From Lottia gigantea (Eukaryota; Mollusca; Gastropoda; Lottiidae), in NCBI RefSeq assembly GCF_000327385.1, contig NW_008708797.1:2170688-2234687 (forward strand): DNA of 64,000 bases. The letters run 5' to 3'. The first letter of the stretch is position 1; each line of letters begins with the position of its first letter. Both the position numbers and the translations under genes were made by a program. Shown piece by piece: positions 24,538 to 35,806 of the stretch. The notes beneath the pieces are model-generated. The model was not told where the DNA came from and did no database searches. It saw nothing but the letters and a program-made list of their open reading frames with translations.

Positions 24538-24592
24538 CCCCCCACCCCCCTTCCCACCCCCCTTTTCTCTGACTAGGGGTGGGGTGGGGGAT
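24538..24592. other. C-block/G-block low-complexity tract
   Basis: Four C runs (24538-24562) face three G runs (about 24575-24590) across a short spacer. The strand can fold on itself, and the - strand of the C block can form a G-quadruplex. In an AT-rich window this is conspicuous. Confidence 0.55.
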
Positions 24593-25075
24593 CATTTATA
24601 TTAATCTCTGGCATTATCTGGGTATTTATTTATTGCACATTGGAGGTAGCTCCAAGAGAGGTTAAGAGATAATAGTAAGCCTCTTTCATGTTACCCAAAT
24701 AGTCTCAACGATTGTTACATTATTCAGAGTCAGAGAAGAATAACTATAATGTTTATTTCCTTTTAATTTTCGTTTCAAAACACAGTTCCCCAGTCCTACA
24801 AACTGACCCAAAACTATATCTGCGATACCCCTCCTCCGCACTCCTTCGACTAGTACCCCCTAAAGATGTGTGAAAACCACCGCACTATTTCTATTGCTAC
24901 CATTAAATCCACGAACTATGATACTTACTACATCAGGTAATATTTATTATAGTTTTCACCGGTAGTATTGTAGTAGTGAGAATTTACACTAAAACTATGA
25001 AAAAGAAACTTAAAAATTTTTAATTATAACTGGTTACAATATTCACAAATACATCGGTGTTGTCCGTCTGTATAG

Positions 25076-28000
25076 GTGCTCTGGTCAATCCAAGATGCCC
25101 CTGATATCATATTCCGTAATAGTCTTGTTGTGGAAGCGCGTGCTTGCACTCGTGAGATTTTACTCAATTGTTCAATTCCAGAAAAGGTTCCGTTAGCTTC
25201 ACTTGATGACTTTCCTTTGGGTGGCTGTACTGATGAAAGACGAATTGTGCAAAAATACACTGAAACTACCTTTTCGCAAGAAAATCCACCAGATACCAGA
25301 AGACAAGAAGGTCAAGAGACCAATGAAGACGAGCTGATAGAACTAACTATATCTGGAAGACAAGTATATTTAAGAAAATATCGACTTATAGCTTGCACAC
25401 TTAAATATACCTTATTCCTTTTTAACTATATCTTTTTGGTAAGTTTATAGTCGTTTTTATGCGCCTACATGGAAATGTGGACGTATATTGCCATCGCCCC
25501 TGTTCGTCCGTCCTTCCGTCCCGATTCTTTTAGAAACAATAAATTTATTTTAATATGTCTTTTATACCCCTGAGGCCACTTTGCGATTGAGTCTGTCAAC
25601 AATTAAGGCAGTTGTTTTAAGAGAGTTCAAATAGTTTTAAAAACTTTTCTTGACTGACTGACTGAAGTATAACAGTTCTTTGACGCGTCTGCCGCGTTTT
25701 CATTTTTTTGACGCGTCTGACGTGTGTACTGACGTATTGACGTGTGACGAAGACCAGTTCTTTGACTTGTTTACTGACGTACTGATGTTTTTACCTACTG
25801 AGGTGTGTTTAAAACTCGACCTACACGTTTTAAGGCATGTTTACACTTTTTGGAACACCTGAGGCCACTTTGCGATTGAGTCTGTCAAAAACGTGGTGTT
25901 TTAAGAGAGTTCACATAGTTTGATTAACTTTTCTTTACTGACGGACTGACTTGTGAGGAATAACAGTTCTTTTACGCGTCTGACGTGTTTTCATTTCTTT
26001 GACGCGTCTGACCTGTTTTCATTTCTTTGACGCGTCTGACGTGTGTACTGACGTATTTACGTGTGACGAAGACCAGTTCTTTGATTTGTTTACTGACGGA
26101 AGTTTTGATGTTCCGACCGTGTGATGAAATTTCGGCCCAAACGTATTGACGCACACTTAACCTTTCTAGAATACCTGATGCCACACAGATCTTGAGTTTT
26201 CGAAAAAAGCAGCCCTTTGAGAAAGTTCCTATTGTTCATGCGTTTTTTACAAAAACTCTGTAAAGAACGAACAATATTGGCAATTCCTACTGTTTTGACG
26301 TGTTTACCGACGTGTTTATTTTCATAACAGAATTTTCTAAATGATCTTTCGTTTTTCGTTGAAATATATTGAAATTCTGTATTTTGTAAGGTATCATTGT
26401 CGTGTCCATTTTCAAAATATCGTTTTTATTTCGTTTTGTGACTAAAAATAATATGATTCTTGATTTTATAAGGTAGCAGTGACGTGTTTGACGTGTTGAC
26501 TGACGTACTGACGTGTGACGGAGAAACAATTGGATTTTGTTTGAATTTGATGATACTTTGATACAAAATTATTTAGGTATTGCCTTGACTTATAAAAATT
26601 CATTTTCAAGTCACTATAAGACTTTATCATTTCTGACAACTGCATGATGGTGGGCGTATGTTACCTTGTACAGCATCAAGTTATCTTTTGTTATCACATA
26701 AATTTATATGCCTTACTCTAAGTTAAAGGGTATAAATCTGGCCAAACTTGACCCAAAAACTAGATTCTTATTATCGGAGTGAGACGCACTTGGGGCGTAG
26801 AAATAAGTCCTTTTAAATGGTCATGTTCCTGACAACAACACTTGTGTTCTGCTGCATCCATTAACAACTTCTACACTGACACTTTTAAAAATAAGAATAC
26901 ATGTTCGGCCTGAATTGATATACTACAGGCCCCATGGTTATATTCATACACAACAGGAACATAATAAACAATAAATATAAACGATAGCTTGCCAGGCAAG
27001 GTAACATACGCTAACAATGAACTGTGATAGTAAAGTCTTTGGTGACTTAATAATGATCTTATAAAGATTGAAATAATCTTAAAATTATTTAAAGTCAAGG
27101 CCAAAACAGTTACATCAGATTATCACCGAAATTCAAACATCGAGGTACACACAAAGGCATTTACTCTGAAACCGTTCATCCGATTAGTACCAATTTCGAA
27201 CTTCAACATAGGCCCTATACATGCAATAGGGCCTACCAGGTTTCATTTCAGTTAAAACCTGTATCCTTTATCGTGCCTACAAGCCAAATTTGACCCGTTT
27301 ATATTAAGTCAAGGGCAACTCATCAATATATACATGCTTACCAAATTCCATCAAGATCAAATAAAAACTGTAATCTCTATCATGCCTACAAGCCAAATTT
27401 GACCCGTTTATATTAAGTCAAGGGCAATAACTCTGAAACCGTACATCTGATTATTACCATTTTCGAACTTGATCGAGATCTCATCAATTTTCAAGTATAC
27501 CAAGTTTCATCAAGATCAAATAAAAACTGTAGTCTCTATCGAATATACAAGCCAAAATTTGACGCGTTTTTATTAAGTCAAGGGCAATAATTCAGACACC
27601 GTTCATCCGTTCATCCGATTATTACCATTTTCGAACTTGACCCAGATCTCATCAATACATGCATACCAAGTTTCATCAAGATCAAATAAAAACTGTAGTC
27701 TTTATCGTGCATACAAGAAATGTGGACGGACGGACAGGGGCGACGACAATATATGGCCACATTTCCATGTGGGCTAATGAAAAGGGCCTTCCTATTCTTA
27801 AAATGCAGACATGAGTTGATATTGGCATTCATTTAAAAAAAATACATGTAGGCCAAATCGAATTAGATCTACTCTCTACAGCCGGTGTCTTGAATCCTCC
27901 GACAACGGCAGGCTTCAATTAAAAGTTGGAATGTTTTTATTACGTCTGACGAAACGAAACAATAAATAAATATTGTTCACTGTGGCGAGTTTGAACGTGA

Positions 28001-31000
28001 ATTAAAGTAAGCGCGGCGTGTTAGTTTTTCAGAAATTTACTTGTGAGTTGGCGACTGCATTTTTTCGACTTTCTGTTGTTAAATTCTCGAATTTTAAGTA
28101 TTAACATTGCAATAAAAGTGGAACATCTAGATTGTCTGCCTCTATACTAGCCTAAAATTGTCAGAGAAAGCTCTAGTGGCCAGCGTAGAGGCAGAAAATC
28201 TAAATGCTCCACTTTTATTGCAATGTTTCAATACTTAAAATTCGAGGAAATTTAAGCTTAGGTCATATAGGCTATGCAACCTTCAGCCTACAGATCTAAC
28301 ACTAGACCTATTTACCTTTTAACAACAGAAAGTCGAAAATGAAGTCGCCGACATTATCTCTATACTCACAAGTAAAATTTGAACAAAAATAACATGGCGC
28401 GCTTACTTTATTTCACGGTCCAACAGTCTAAGGATTTCAAAAATGGACTTTGCACTTCCTCTTTAAAAATTTAAGACATGAAAATGTGTAGCCTAGATTT
28501 CTTTTTAAAAAGGTCGTGTAATGGTAAATAATGAGTAAATTGATGAGGTATTAATTAATTTGATGGTTTTGAAATACAAATGCTACGAAGATCCTTTTCT
28601 AGAATATCGGTATTAAAATATTCGTATTTTAGTCACTATCATTCATGGCAGTGGACGTATGTTATCTTTATATCGGTTACAATCGGATGAACGGTTTCGG
28701 AGTTATTGCCTTTATAATGAAACGTCGATCGTAATGGAACTGGTTTCTCAGTTATCACCGTTGTGTGTACGTCGATGAGACATTGTTAATGTTTGAATTT
28801 GATGATAATTTTTTTTCATTCATCTTATAATCAGTGCACATTTTTGGGGGATATTGTTCATTTCAATTAAATTATTTAGAAATTCAAAAAAAAATCAAAT
28901 GAAATTAAATCAATAGTAACACATATTCCTTCAAATAGTGAGTTTGGAGAGTATTCCTTGCAATTTTTTTGAATGATTTTGACATAAGTTATTGAAAATG
29001 TAACCACCCAAGAAAGTATGAGATATTGTCCTTGTAATTGAAAACGGTTTAAAAAATTTTTAGCTAGTATAGACATTCTAGAAGGCACAATTCCTGAGGA
29101 ATGTTCAGGAAACCTGGTGTGAGTGTTAGAATGAACCCTATCAAAAATCAAAAAAATATATTTAATGAGTTACTGCCCTTCCCTTGTTCATGAAAACATG
29201 TTCAGTTTTTAACTTGTAAATGCAAAAGCACAATTCTCGACTGATTTTGACTTGGTGAAATTGTTTAATATCACCCATGGGTGAACCCTGTTGAAATTAT
29301 GAAAAATTAGAATTACTTTACATGAGTTATTGACCTCAAACTCGAAGAAATTTGTTATCCTCATAACTATGTAGCATGAAGTCAAACTATTATGGTCTTA
29401 ACTTCGACACTCCTGAAATGGAAAGAGTTAAATGTTTTTCTCCACCCCAAATAAAATATGTCAGATTTTATCACGTTACAATGTCGTTATGCTCTAAATC
29501 AATCTGATTTGAATAGAAGAATGCAAAAATAAATATCGCCTTCTCCTTAACCTATGCTATAAATAAATACATCTGCTGTATTCATATAATTATAAAACTT
29601 ATATAAGTATGTGAGTATTGAGCTTGAATTTGTCATTTAGCTGAAATAGGTAAGAGAATTCAGGTAAATAGTAAGAGTTGTCTTTTGTAAAGCCTGTGAA
29701 TCTACAGACTGGAGGAGTATTAACACGCAGAAGACAATTTTCAGCCAAAATTTGTGACTTCTTTGAGTTGAAATTTCTAAGAGAGAAATGTGTTTCTTTT
29801 TAAAAGAAAAGATTATATTTTTGTCAACGCAAAGACATTCCAAGACTAGCAGTACTATTACTAAAGCTGATATTCCAATTCCCTTGAAAAGTATCGACCA
29901 AAAATAATTCAACAATAGTCTTTTTACTAAAATTCCAGATAATGGGTATACTAATTACTGCATGTGGATCATGGATATTGAATGAGAGAACTAAATTAGC
30001 TAGAGAAATATCAGAATTTATGTTAAATCCAGCTGTAATAATCTCTGTATTTGGTATTATTCTGGTGTTTATTACTTTATTTGGCTGTATTGGTACTATC
30101 CGTGAAAATATACTTCTAATCAAAACTGTAAGTATAAATGAAAAGTAAATAACTAAAAACCAAAAAATCAAAATAGGTGTTGCCAATCATGTCAGGATAC
30201 GTATTACGATTAAAGGGCTACGATACTATCACAAGAAGCCGTATCCAATTACACGTGATATGTGTTAATACATCTATTTCTAGTCATTTTTCAGCACAAG
30301 CAAATAATTCAGGCCTACAGACGTTATTTCCGATCATAATAGTGTGAATTTTAATGGGACACTATCATCGGATTATTAAGGGATTCTGTTGTATAGTTAT
30401 GAAACTGGGTAGATCGACATAAAAAGATTTTAAAATCTAAATTTTATGGTTATTCTATATCTCTTTAGATTTAGGCTATAACACAAAGAGATATTTAACG
30501 TTCAATTAATATACTATTATGTTAACAATAGCTTCATTACAGTTTAACAGTTGTATTGTTTATTGAGTTAATATTATCAGTTATTGTGGTGGTATTTTAT
30601 CAAACACCTAAATTAAGGCACTACCTACATTCTGCACCAGAGGAAGTTTTTAAGAATGCTATCAAACTCTATCATGACGATGAACATCTTGAGGAATGGT
30701 TAGATTTAATACAGATGGAGGTACATATTTATTTTTTATTATGAAGTCAAATCCATTTAACAAGCATAATTACATGCACTATGTGTTGAAAACCATTAGA
30801 AAAATATAAAAGAAATTCGTTCAATTTTTGATATACATTTCCAAACTCGACTACAGCGAATGTCATTGTATCCCGAATACGAGTTTTGAAATGTGACGAA
30901 TATGGGTCATGCTTTATGAGCGATTGTAATCATGGGTATTCATGCAGTATGTTAATTAAAGAAAATATGTGACTTATACATCATACTGTAGACAATATGT

Positions 31001-34000
31001 GACTTATATACATCATACTTTTTATATCACAATTATGAATGGTGGTTTGCAGTTGAAATGTTGCGGATTTAGTTTAGATAATAATGGATATAAAGATTGG
31101 AAATTAAATATGTATCATAACTGTACAGAAAGTAATCCAAGTAATTTAAAGTGTAGTGCACCAATGTCGTGCTGTATTATAGAAAAGGTAATAATTATGT
31201 TACAGTAAATCTCTCTACAAGTGCAGAGATTTTTCAACAAATTGCTTTTGAGTTAATGACCTTGAAATAACGCGTGAAAATTTGTTTGTGAAAACAATAG
31301 AGACTACAGTATTTATCTGAAATATATGAAATTTAGTGTGATCATTAATAGTGATGAGATCGTGGACGAGTTCGAATTTGAAGATTTTTTGATGAATTTT
31401 TTTTGAGTTATTGTCCTTTACCTAGGACAAACACGTCAAAATGTGTTTGTCAGCACATAACGACCACAGTTTTCATCTGATTTTATGAAATTTGGTTAGA
31501 TGATTTATGTCATAGACCTCGAAGAAGCTACAATTTGACAATTTTTTTATGAACAGTGAAACACATTTGAATTTGTTCAAGAGCACAAAAAACTAAAGTT
31601 TTGATGTTTGAGTTATTGCCCTTGACTTATAAAATATCTAAATAAATTTAAGACATGAGAGCTGTGTGATATAAGAATTTGGATTATTGTTATTGATTTT
31701 TTTTTTTAAATTATGGTGGACAAACTCAGCATAAATAATTGACAGTAAATATATATACGATATATCAATGAATTCAAAACTATTAATGTTGCATGAAGAT
31801 CTTTATGATGAGAAAATTCTTAATTTTGTCAATAAGAATTTTATTATTTCTGCAAGTTGGCAGGTGTCTTTGTAATGCGAGTTGGTGAATAATAACGTGT
31901 AAAAAAATCCATTCTAATTTTAAAAATATTAAACTGAACTAAATTGAAGGCCAAAAGAAACTTTACAACAACACGCTTAGTAAAAAAAAAAAACACAATA
32001 TAAAGGATTAGATTGAAATTTTTTAATAAGCAGATTGATAAGTCAACGAAAGATCACATGTTCAATGCACGAGGCCACAATCTCGATGGTTCAACCTATA
32101 TAGGGGAACAAGCACTAAGTAATCAAAGGTTCATTGTGATCAAGATCACACGCCACAAGGGAACAGCCTATAATATGTGGATTTGCACATCGGACGCTCG
32201 CAGTCAGCGGTTGCCAGCGTTCGTCAGCGCAAAGGTTTATACTATTTTTTTTTGTTAAAATTCATCAATTTGGTAAAGTTTCTTTTGACCTTCAGTTTAT
32301 ATTCCATGAACTAAGTCAATATCCTAATCTATTTTAGGGAGATTTTATTAATAGAATGTGTGGATTTGGTGTTCTGGATAAACCGGTAAGTCATTTGAGG
32401 TTTTATCAATTTATTTGATTTAAAAAATATTATATGATATATTGGAAGCTGTCAGCTGGTAAAATAATAGTACCAAGTGTCACTTTCCACGAACAGTAAT
32501 CGATAGTAAGTCCAAACTAGAGCAAAAGTAAGACGTTTCATTTCATTCACTTGCCATTGTATTAAGCTGCGATTACCATTCCACGTAAGCGTTCGAATTT
32601 GACGACTTATCGATGAACAGTTTTTGAGTTATTGCCCTTGACTTAGTATGACCATGTCAAAGTTTGAGCGCAATGGATGGCATCTAATTTTTTTTTATGA
32701 AATTTGATGTGATCATTATATTGATGAGAATTTAGTGAAGTTCGAATTCGATGATTTTTCGATGAAGGGTTATTGTATAAATTGAATAAAATTAATGTTA
32801 ATATAAATAACTACAGTGTATATTATTAAAGATGGGTTTCCTTAATTTTTAGTGTTAAATTAAGCAAACTCTTTGATTAATTGGTGTTTCGAATGAATTA
32901 TCATATATTCTTAATCATATCAATATGTTTTTATTGAAATTAATTAAGAGTTTTAACCAATCATAAATGTACATGTATGTACAGTCTGGATAAGCAAAAA
33001 AAAAGACTTTTTGGCCTTTCTTAATCGGTCACTCATTGAAATTCTGCTGGTAATTATCTTCTAATTTAGCTCATTATGAATTAATTATGGACATCTGTGA
33101 GACAAACTGGTATTTTTCCAAGTCATTAGAACACCTCTTCTTTCTATTCATATAAGTATTAGTATTGTCATTTTCATAAATGAAAATAAGGGAACCCATC
33201 TTTAAAACTTAAAGGGACAGATGCGCCAATCATGCCTTTGTCTCAGAAACGGGATATTTTCCCTAGGCCAATCAGTAATAGTGTTTGAAAAAAGACGAGT
33301 TGTCTTTTCCTGAGAAACTGCCATTTATAGAAAAGACATCTACAAATATGAAAAGAAATTCCTAGTTTAAGATATTATTGAAGGAATTATGCGATTTTCG
33401 TGCATACTTAGTACTACAGAGGACTATTGCATATATTCAAGACTCAAATCCCCCCCACATCCACCCCACCCCACCCCAATGTAGTATTAAACAGATTATA
33501 TACGGAAATGAAATATAATACTCTCTGTTTTCAGCGTTCTGATGATATGAAGAGAATATTATACAAGAAGTTACTTTTACTATATTAAAACACAACATTC
33601 TCAGATTTCAGCGTTCTAAATTAATTTTTAAATAAAGCCAAGTATACAAGAGGTGTCTTGTATTAAAACAAAAACACTCTCTGTTTCAGCGTTTCGTATA
33701 GTAATAAACAGAATATATAAAACATATTGTATTAAAATTCAAAGGGACAGATGCATCAGTCATGCCTTAGTCTCAGAAACGGGATTTTTTTCGTAGGCCA
33801 ATCAGTAATAGAGTTTGAAAAAAGACGAGTTGTCTTTTCTTGAGAAACTGCCATTTATAGAAAAGACATCTACAAATATGAAAAGAAATTCCTAGTTTAA
33901 GATATTATTGAAGGAATTGTGCGATTTTCGTGCATACTTTCGAGGACTATTGCATATATTCAAGACTCAATCCACCCCACCCCCACCCCAATGTCGCATC

Positions 34001-34217
34001 TGTCCCTTGAGCACTCTCTGTTTCAGCGTTACGAAGTAATAATGTAATAAATAGAATAATACACGAGCTTGTATTAAAGCTTAAAACTCTTTGTTTTCAG
34101 CGTTCTGAAGTAATGAACAGGATATATACAGAAGGTTGTATGAAACAAGTGAATAGTTTTATCCAAAGTTGTAATACTGCTATAGCCTTATCTTCTATAG
34201 GAATTATAATATCACAG
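25076..34217 (+). CDS. tetraspanin B, TSPAN33-like (TspanC8 type); 5' start and last exon unresolved
   Basis: Supported exons: about 25076-25438, 29939-30127, 30532-30720, 31053-31187, 32338-32385, 34101-34217, all phase 0. The first ends in TM1 (CTLKYTLFLFNYIFL); TM2 ends in GCIGTIREN; exon 3 must start at 30532, because only that acceptor keeps frame and restores the four residues expected from paralogue A. The large loop has CCG and eight cysteines (CCG, HNC, LKC, SCC, RMC, EGC), as in TspanC8 proteins that partner ADAM10. The 48- and 117-nt exons equal those of tetraspanin A. The first exon has no internal ATG in frame and can start at a 3' splice site ending at 25075, so the start lies in an unseen upstream exon, or the exon begins later. 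Nothing convincing matches the final exon after 34217. Confidence 0.75.
25459..26697 (+). mobile_element. Helentron-like element with a long internal duplication
   Basis: The left end CCTACATGGAAATGTGGACG, followed by CGTCCGTCCTTCCGTCC, and the right end GTGGGCGTATGTTACCTTGT both belong to the family. Between them lies the 291-bp direct repeat listed separately. It sits just after exon 1 of tetraspanin B. Confidence 0.6.
25567..26185. repeat. 291-bp direct tandem duplication rich in TGACG
   Basis: CTGAGGCCACTTTGCGATTG begins units at about 25568 and 25859; a third, degenerate start is near 26173. Inside are many GACGCGTCTGACGTG and CTGACGTATTGACGTGTGAC words. The short frames on both strands are by-products. 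Confidence 0.7.
26982..27781 (-). mobile_element. Helentron-like (pearl-type) element, near full length
   Basis: Reading the - strand, it runs from CCCACATGGAAATGTGGCC and a CCGTCCGTCC microsatellite, through TTGATGAAACTTGGTATGC-type monomers, to GTATGTTACCTTGCCTGGCA and AGCTATCG. It is in intron 1 of tetraspanin B. Confidence 0.75.
27988..28430. repeat. long imperfect inverted repeat (fold-back)
   Basis: Left-arm words GCGCGGCG, CTTGTGAGTTGGCGACT, CGACTTTCTGTTGTTAAA and ATTGCAATAAAAGTGGA return reversed on the right (CCACTTTTATTGCAAT, TTTAACAACAGAAAGTCG, AGTCGCC, CTCACAAGTAAA, GGCGCGC). The left arm is about 150 bp, the spacer about 25 bp, and the right arm carries an extra ~65 bp near 28253-28320. 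It is probably a fold-back element or a MITE with long inverted repeats. Confidence 0.8.
28645..29370 (+). mobile_element. fragments of Helentron-like elements
   Basis: A right end (GTGGACGTATGTTATC) lies near 28650. Core-type monomers (AGAAGGCACAATTC, TGGTGTGAGTGTTAG, GAACCCTAT, GAGTTATTG) follow from about 28990 to 29340 without recognisable ends. Confidence 0.45.
31220..31900 (+). mobile_element. Helentron-like element, partial, tetraspanin B intron 4
   Basis: GAGTTATTGCCCTTGAC-type monomers like those at 674-1310, followed by a decayed right end near 31850-31890 (TGGCAGGTGTCTTTGTAATG). More monomer sequence is found at about 32580-32790. Confidence 0.5.
32826..33205. mobile_element. MITE with TTTAAAGATGGG-type terminal inverted repeats, copy 2
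   Basis: Starts ATTAAAGATGGGTTTCCTTA and ends AATAAGGGAACCCATCTTTA. It is inverted relative to the copy at 8588-8966, sharing ATTAATTATGGACATCTGTG and ACAGTCTGGATAAGC-type segments. It lies in intron 5 of tetraspanin B, directly against another MITE that begins at 33210. Confidence 0.8.
33210..33483. mobile_element. MITE AAAGGGACAGATGC family, copy 1 (right end lost)
   Basis: About 270 bp nearly identical to 33739-34010: CTCAGAAACGGGAT, AAAAGACGAGTTGTCTTTTC, CTGAGAAACTGCCATTTATA and a CCACCCCAC-rich right part. The right terminal inverted repeat is absent. Confidence 0.75.
33484..34115 (+). repeat. ~76-bp tandem array containing copies of the tetraspanin B exon-6 3' splice site
   Basis: CTCTGTTTTCAGCGTT or a close variant ends its AG near 33534, 33611, 33689, 34026 and 34100; only the last is the working acceptor of exon 6. 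Steps are 77, 78, 337 and 74; the long step equals one unit plus the ~270-bp MITE at 33739. Upstream copies also retain decayed versions of the first exon bases (GAAGTAATGAACAGGATATA). Confidence 0.75.
33739..34010. mobile_element. MITE AAAGGGACAGATGC family, copy 2 (both ends)
   Basis: Left end TCAAAGGGACAGATGCA; right end CGCATCTGTCCCTTGA, its inverted complement. No coding capacity. It is inserted in one monomer of the 76-bp array. Confidence 0.8.
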
Positions 34218-35800
34218 GTAAAAGTTATTACTATGTGAAAGATTTATACAATATATAGAAATTATTCTACAGAACTATAGTTATATAATATAGGCTATAA
34301 TATATACATATAACGTCAGTAGGCCTACATATTTCCCAACGGTAGTCAAACAAAATCAGAACACTTGTAAGTTTAACATTTTGAATGGACGATGAGGATT
34401 GGTGTGAATTCAGACGAAAAACACAATCATGTTTTCTTTTTCCGATATTTCTTCGAATGTTTTAAAATTTTCATATCATTTTAGACATTTTAACAATTAT
34501 TATGTCAAAGGAGACATATCTCTGGTACTATCAAGTTGCAGAATAGTAGTACTGTGAGCCTACATTTTTACATTAGAACCCAGTCCCCAATAAACGTGCA
34601 TTGACTACGAATCCGGTCCACTTTTCATATAAAAAAATAAAAGTTATTGTACCAATTTCAGATACATCAACATAACCATCATTATTGGAAAAACTTACGT
34701 TAGAAAAATCTGTCACTTGCAGACCATTTTCTGCTTCATTTTGATAAATTCATGCCCATTCACTTGCTTTCAGTGATGTTCGTTCAGTTGAATTTGGTTG
34801 CAGAACGCGTTTTCGAATGAAACTGAAGGGCCTCTTATCACTTCTTAAATTTTAGTCAAGAGAGACAACATAAATTGCTTGAGCTTCATTTCTAATCCTC
34901 CAATTCCTTTAAGCATACAGTTCAATTAAAGATATATTAGACCAAGCTTTCGTTCCGTTTTTCCGAGTGTAACAATGGGCGATAATTATGTTCGTCCAAT
35001 CAGTAGCAAATTCTATGGCATCATATTCAAATAAAAAAAGCTTACCAGCCAAGGTAATGAACGCCCACTGGCAGCTTTGATTTTAATAAAAAATGTTTGT
35101 CGGAACGGTAACAATCACCAGTATGAAATATTCAACCTTCAATCATACACTTCTTTTTAACTTTTTGGAGTAATCCTGAATACTTATTACCATGTTTTGT
35201 CTTTGTCCAGGATGAATCGAACCTTTAAGTGTTTTATTGAATGCGTTTTCAAGATACTAAATTTTGTTAGATTTTTCTGATTTTTAAAAGTGTTCATTCT
35301 TGGGTGATTTAAACAACTCATACCAATTTCCGTAAAACTGAATTTGTCGCAGACCACCAAATGTTCTACCGAGAAAAGTTCCGCTATAGCACTCTGCAAC
35401 ATATTTAGCTTTAAGAAAATTGACGAGTGGCAGAGCGCTAGCAGAACTTTCACAGAAGACCTCCGATTAAATCTCATTAAGTATATTTTAGGCATTGGCT
35501 AAAAAATCCTGAGAATTTATGAACCTATCCAAGATTTTTAAACATAGGCTACAAATCAGTATAATTTGAAGGGCAAACGGGAAGAGTGGAACTGAGAAGA
35601 CACCTGCTAATAACCACCTCAATCTAAACTTGAAGGTTAAGTTTTAGGTGAACCAAATCAGACGCTGGATTTTATTATATGGAATAACTTAAATTGAGCT
35701 CTATCAATCAGTTATTAAATCCAATAATTCGACGACTTTTTCCTTTTCAATAACTTATAACACATCAAAATAGAACATATAAAATCTCTTATTCATTTTT
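34218..35800. other. downstream of tetraspanin B exon 6; last exon not found
   Basis: The final tetraspanin exon should lie here or beyond. Candidate acceptors near 34676 and 34787 yield only short tails (about 13 and 10 residues) without the expected TM4 continuation. A partial Helentron-like copy starts at 35034. No other gene is seen. Confidence 0.4.
35034..35330 (-). mobile_element. Helentron-like element, partial
   Basis: On the + strand it begins AGCTTACCAGCCAAGGTAAT and CGCCCACTGGCAGC, the reversed right end of the family, then one core monomer. No microsatellite end is seen. Confidence 0.5.
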
Positions 35801-35806
35801 TTTATT
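35801..35806 (-). terminator. candidate polyadenylation signal of XPO7
   Basis: TTTATT reads AATAAA on the - strand, at the boundary where AT-rich, 3'-UTR-like sequence begins and runs to the XPO7 stop codon. It implies a 3' UTR of about 2.4 kb; unproven. Confidence 0.3.

Noticed and set aside
29637-30186. Two open frames on the - strand across tetraspanin B exon 2
   Set aside because: They are antisense shadows of the exon, with no splice signals or recognisable peptide.
30541-30550. Acceptors at 30542 and 30550 for tetraspanin B exon 3
   Set aside because: Neither keeps the frame from exon 2; the weaker-looking AG at 30531 does, and it supplies exactly the four residues expected from the paralogue.
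34788-34820. Candidate last exon of tetraspanin B (LNLVAERVFE then stop)
   Set aside because: It fits the phase and has an acceptor, but is too short and too polar to finish TM4 and bears no similarity to the last exon of paralogue A.
35187-35495. 102-codon frame on the - strand
   Set aside because: Its first half is unplaced and its second half is a Helentron-like core monomer; no splice context.
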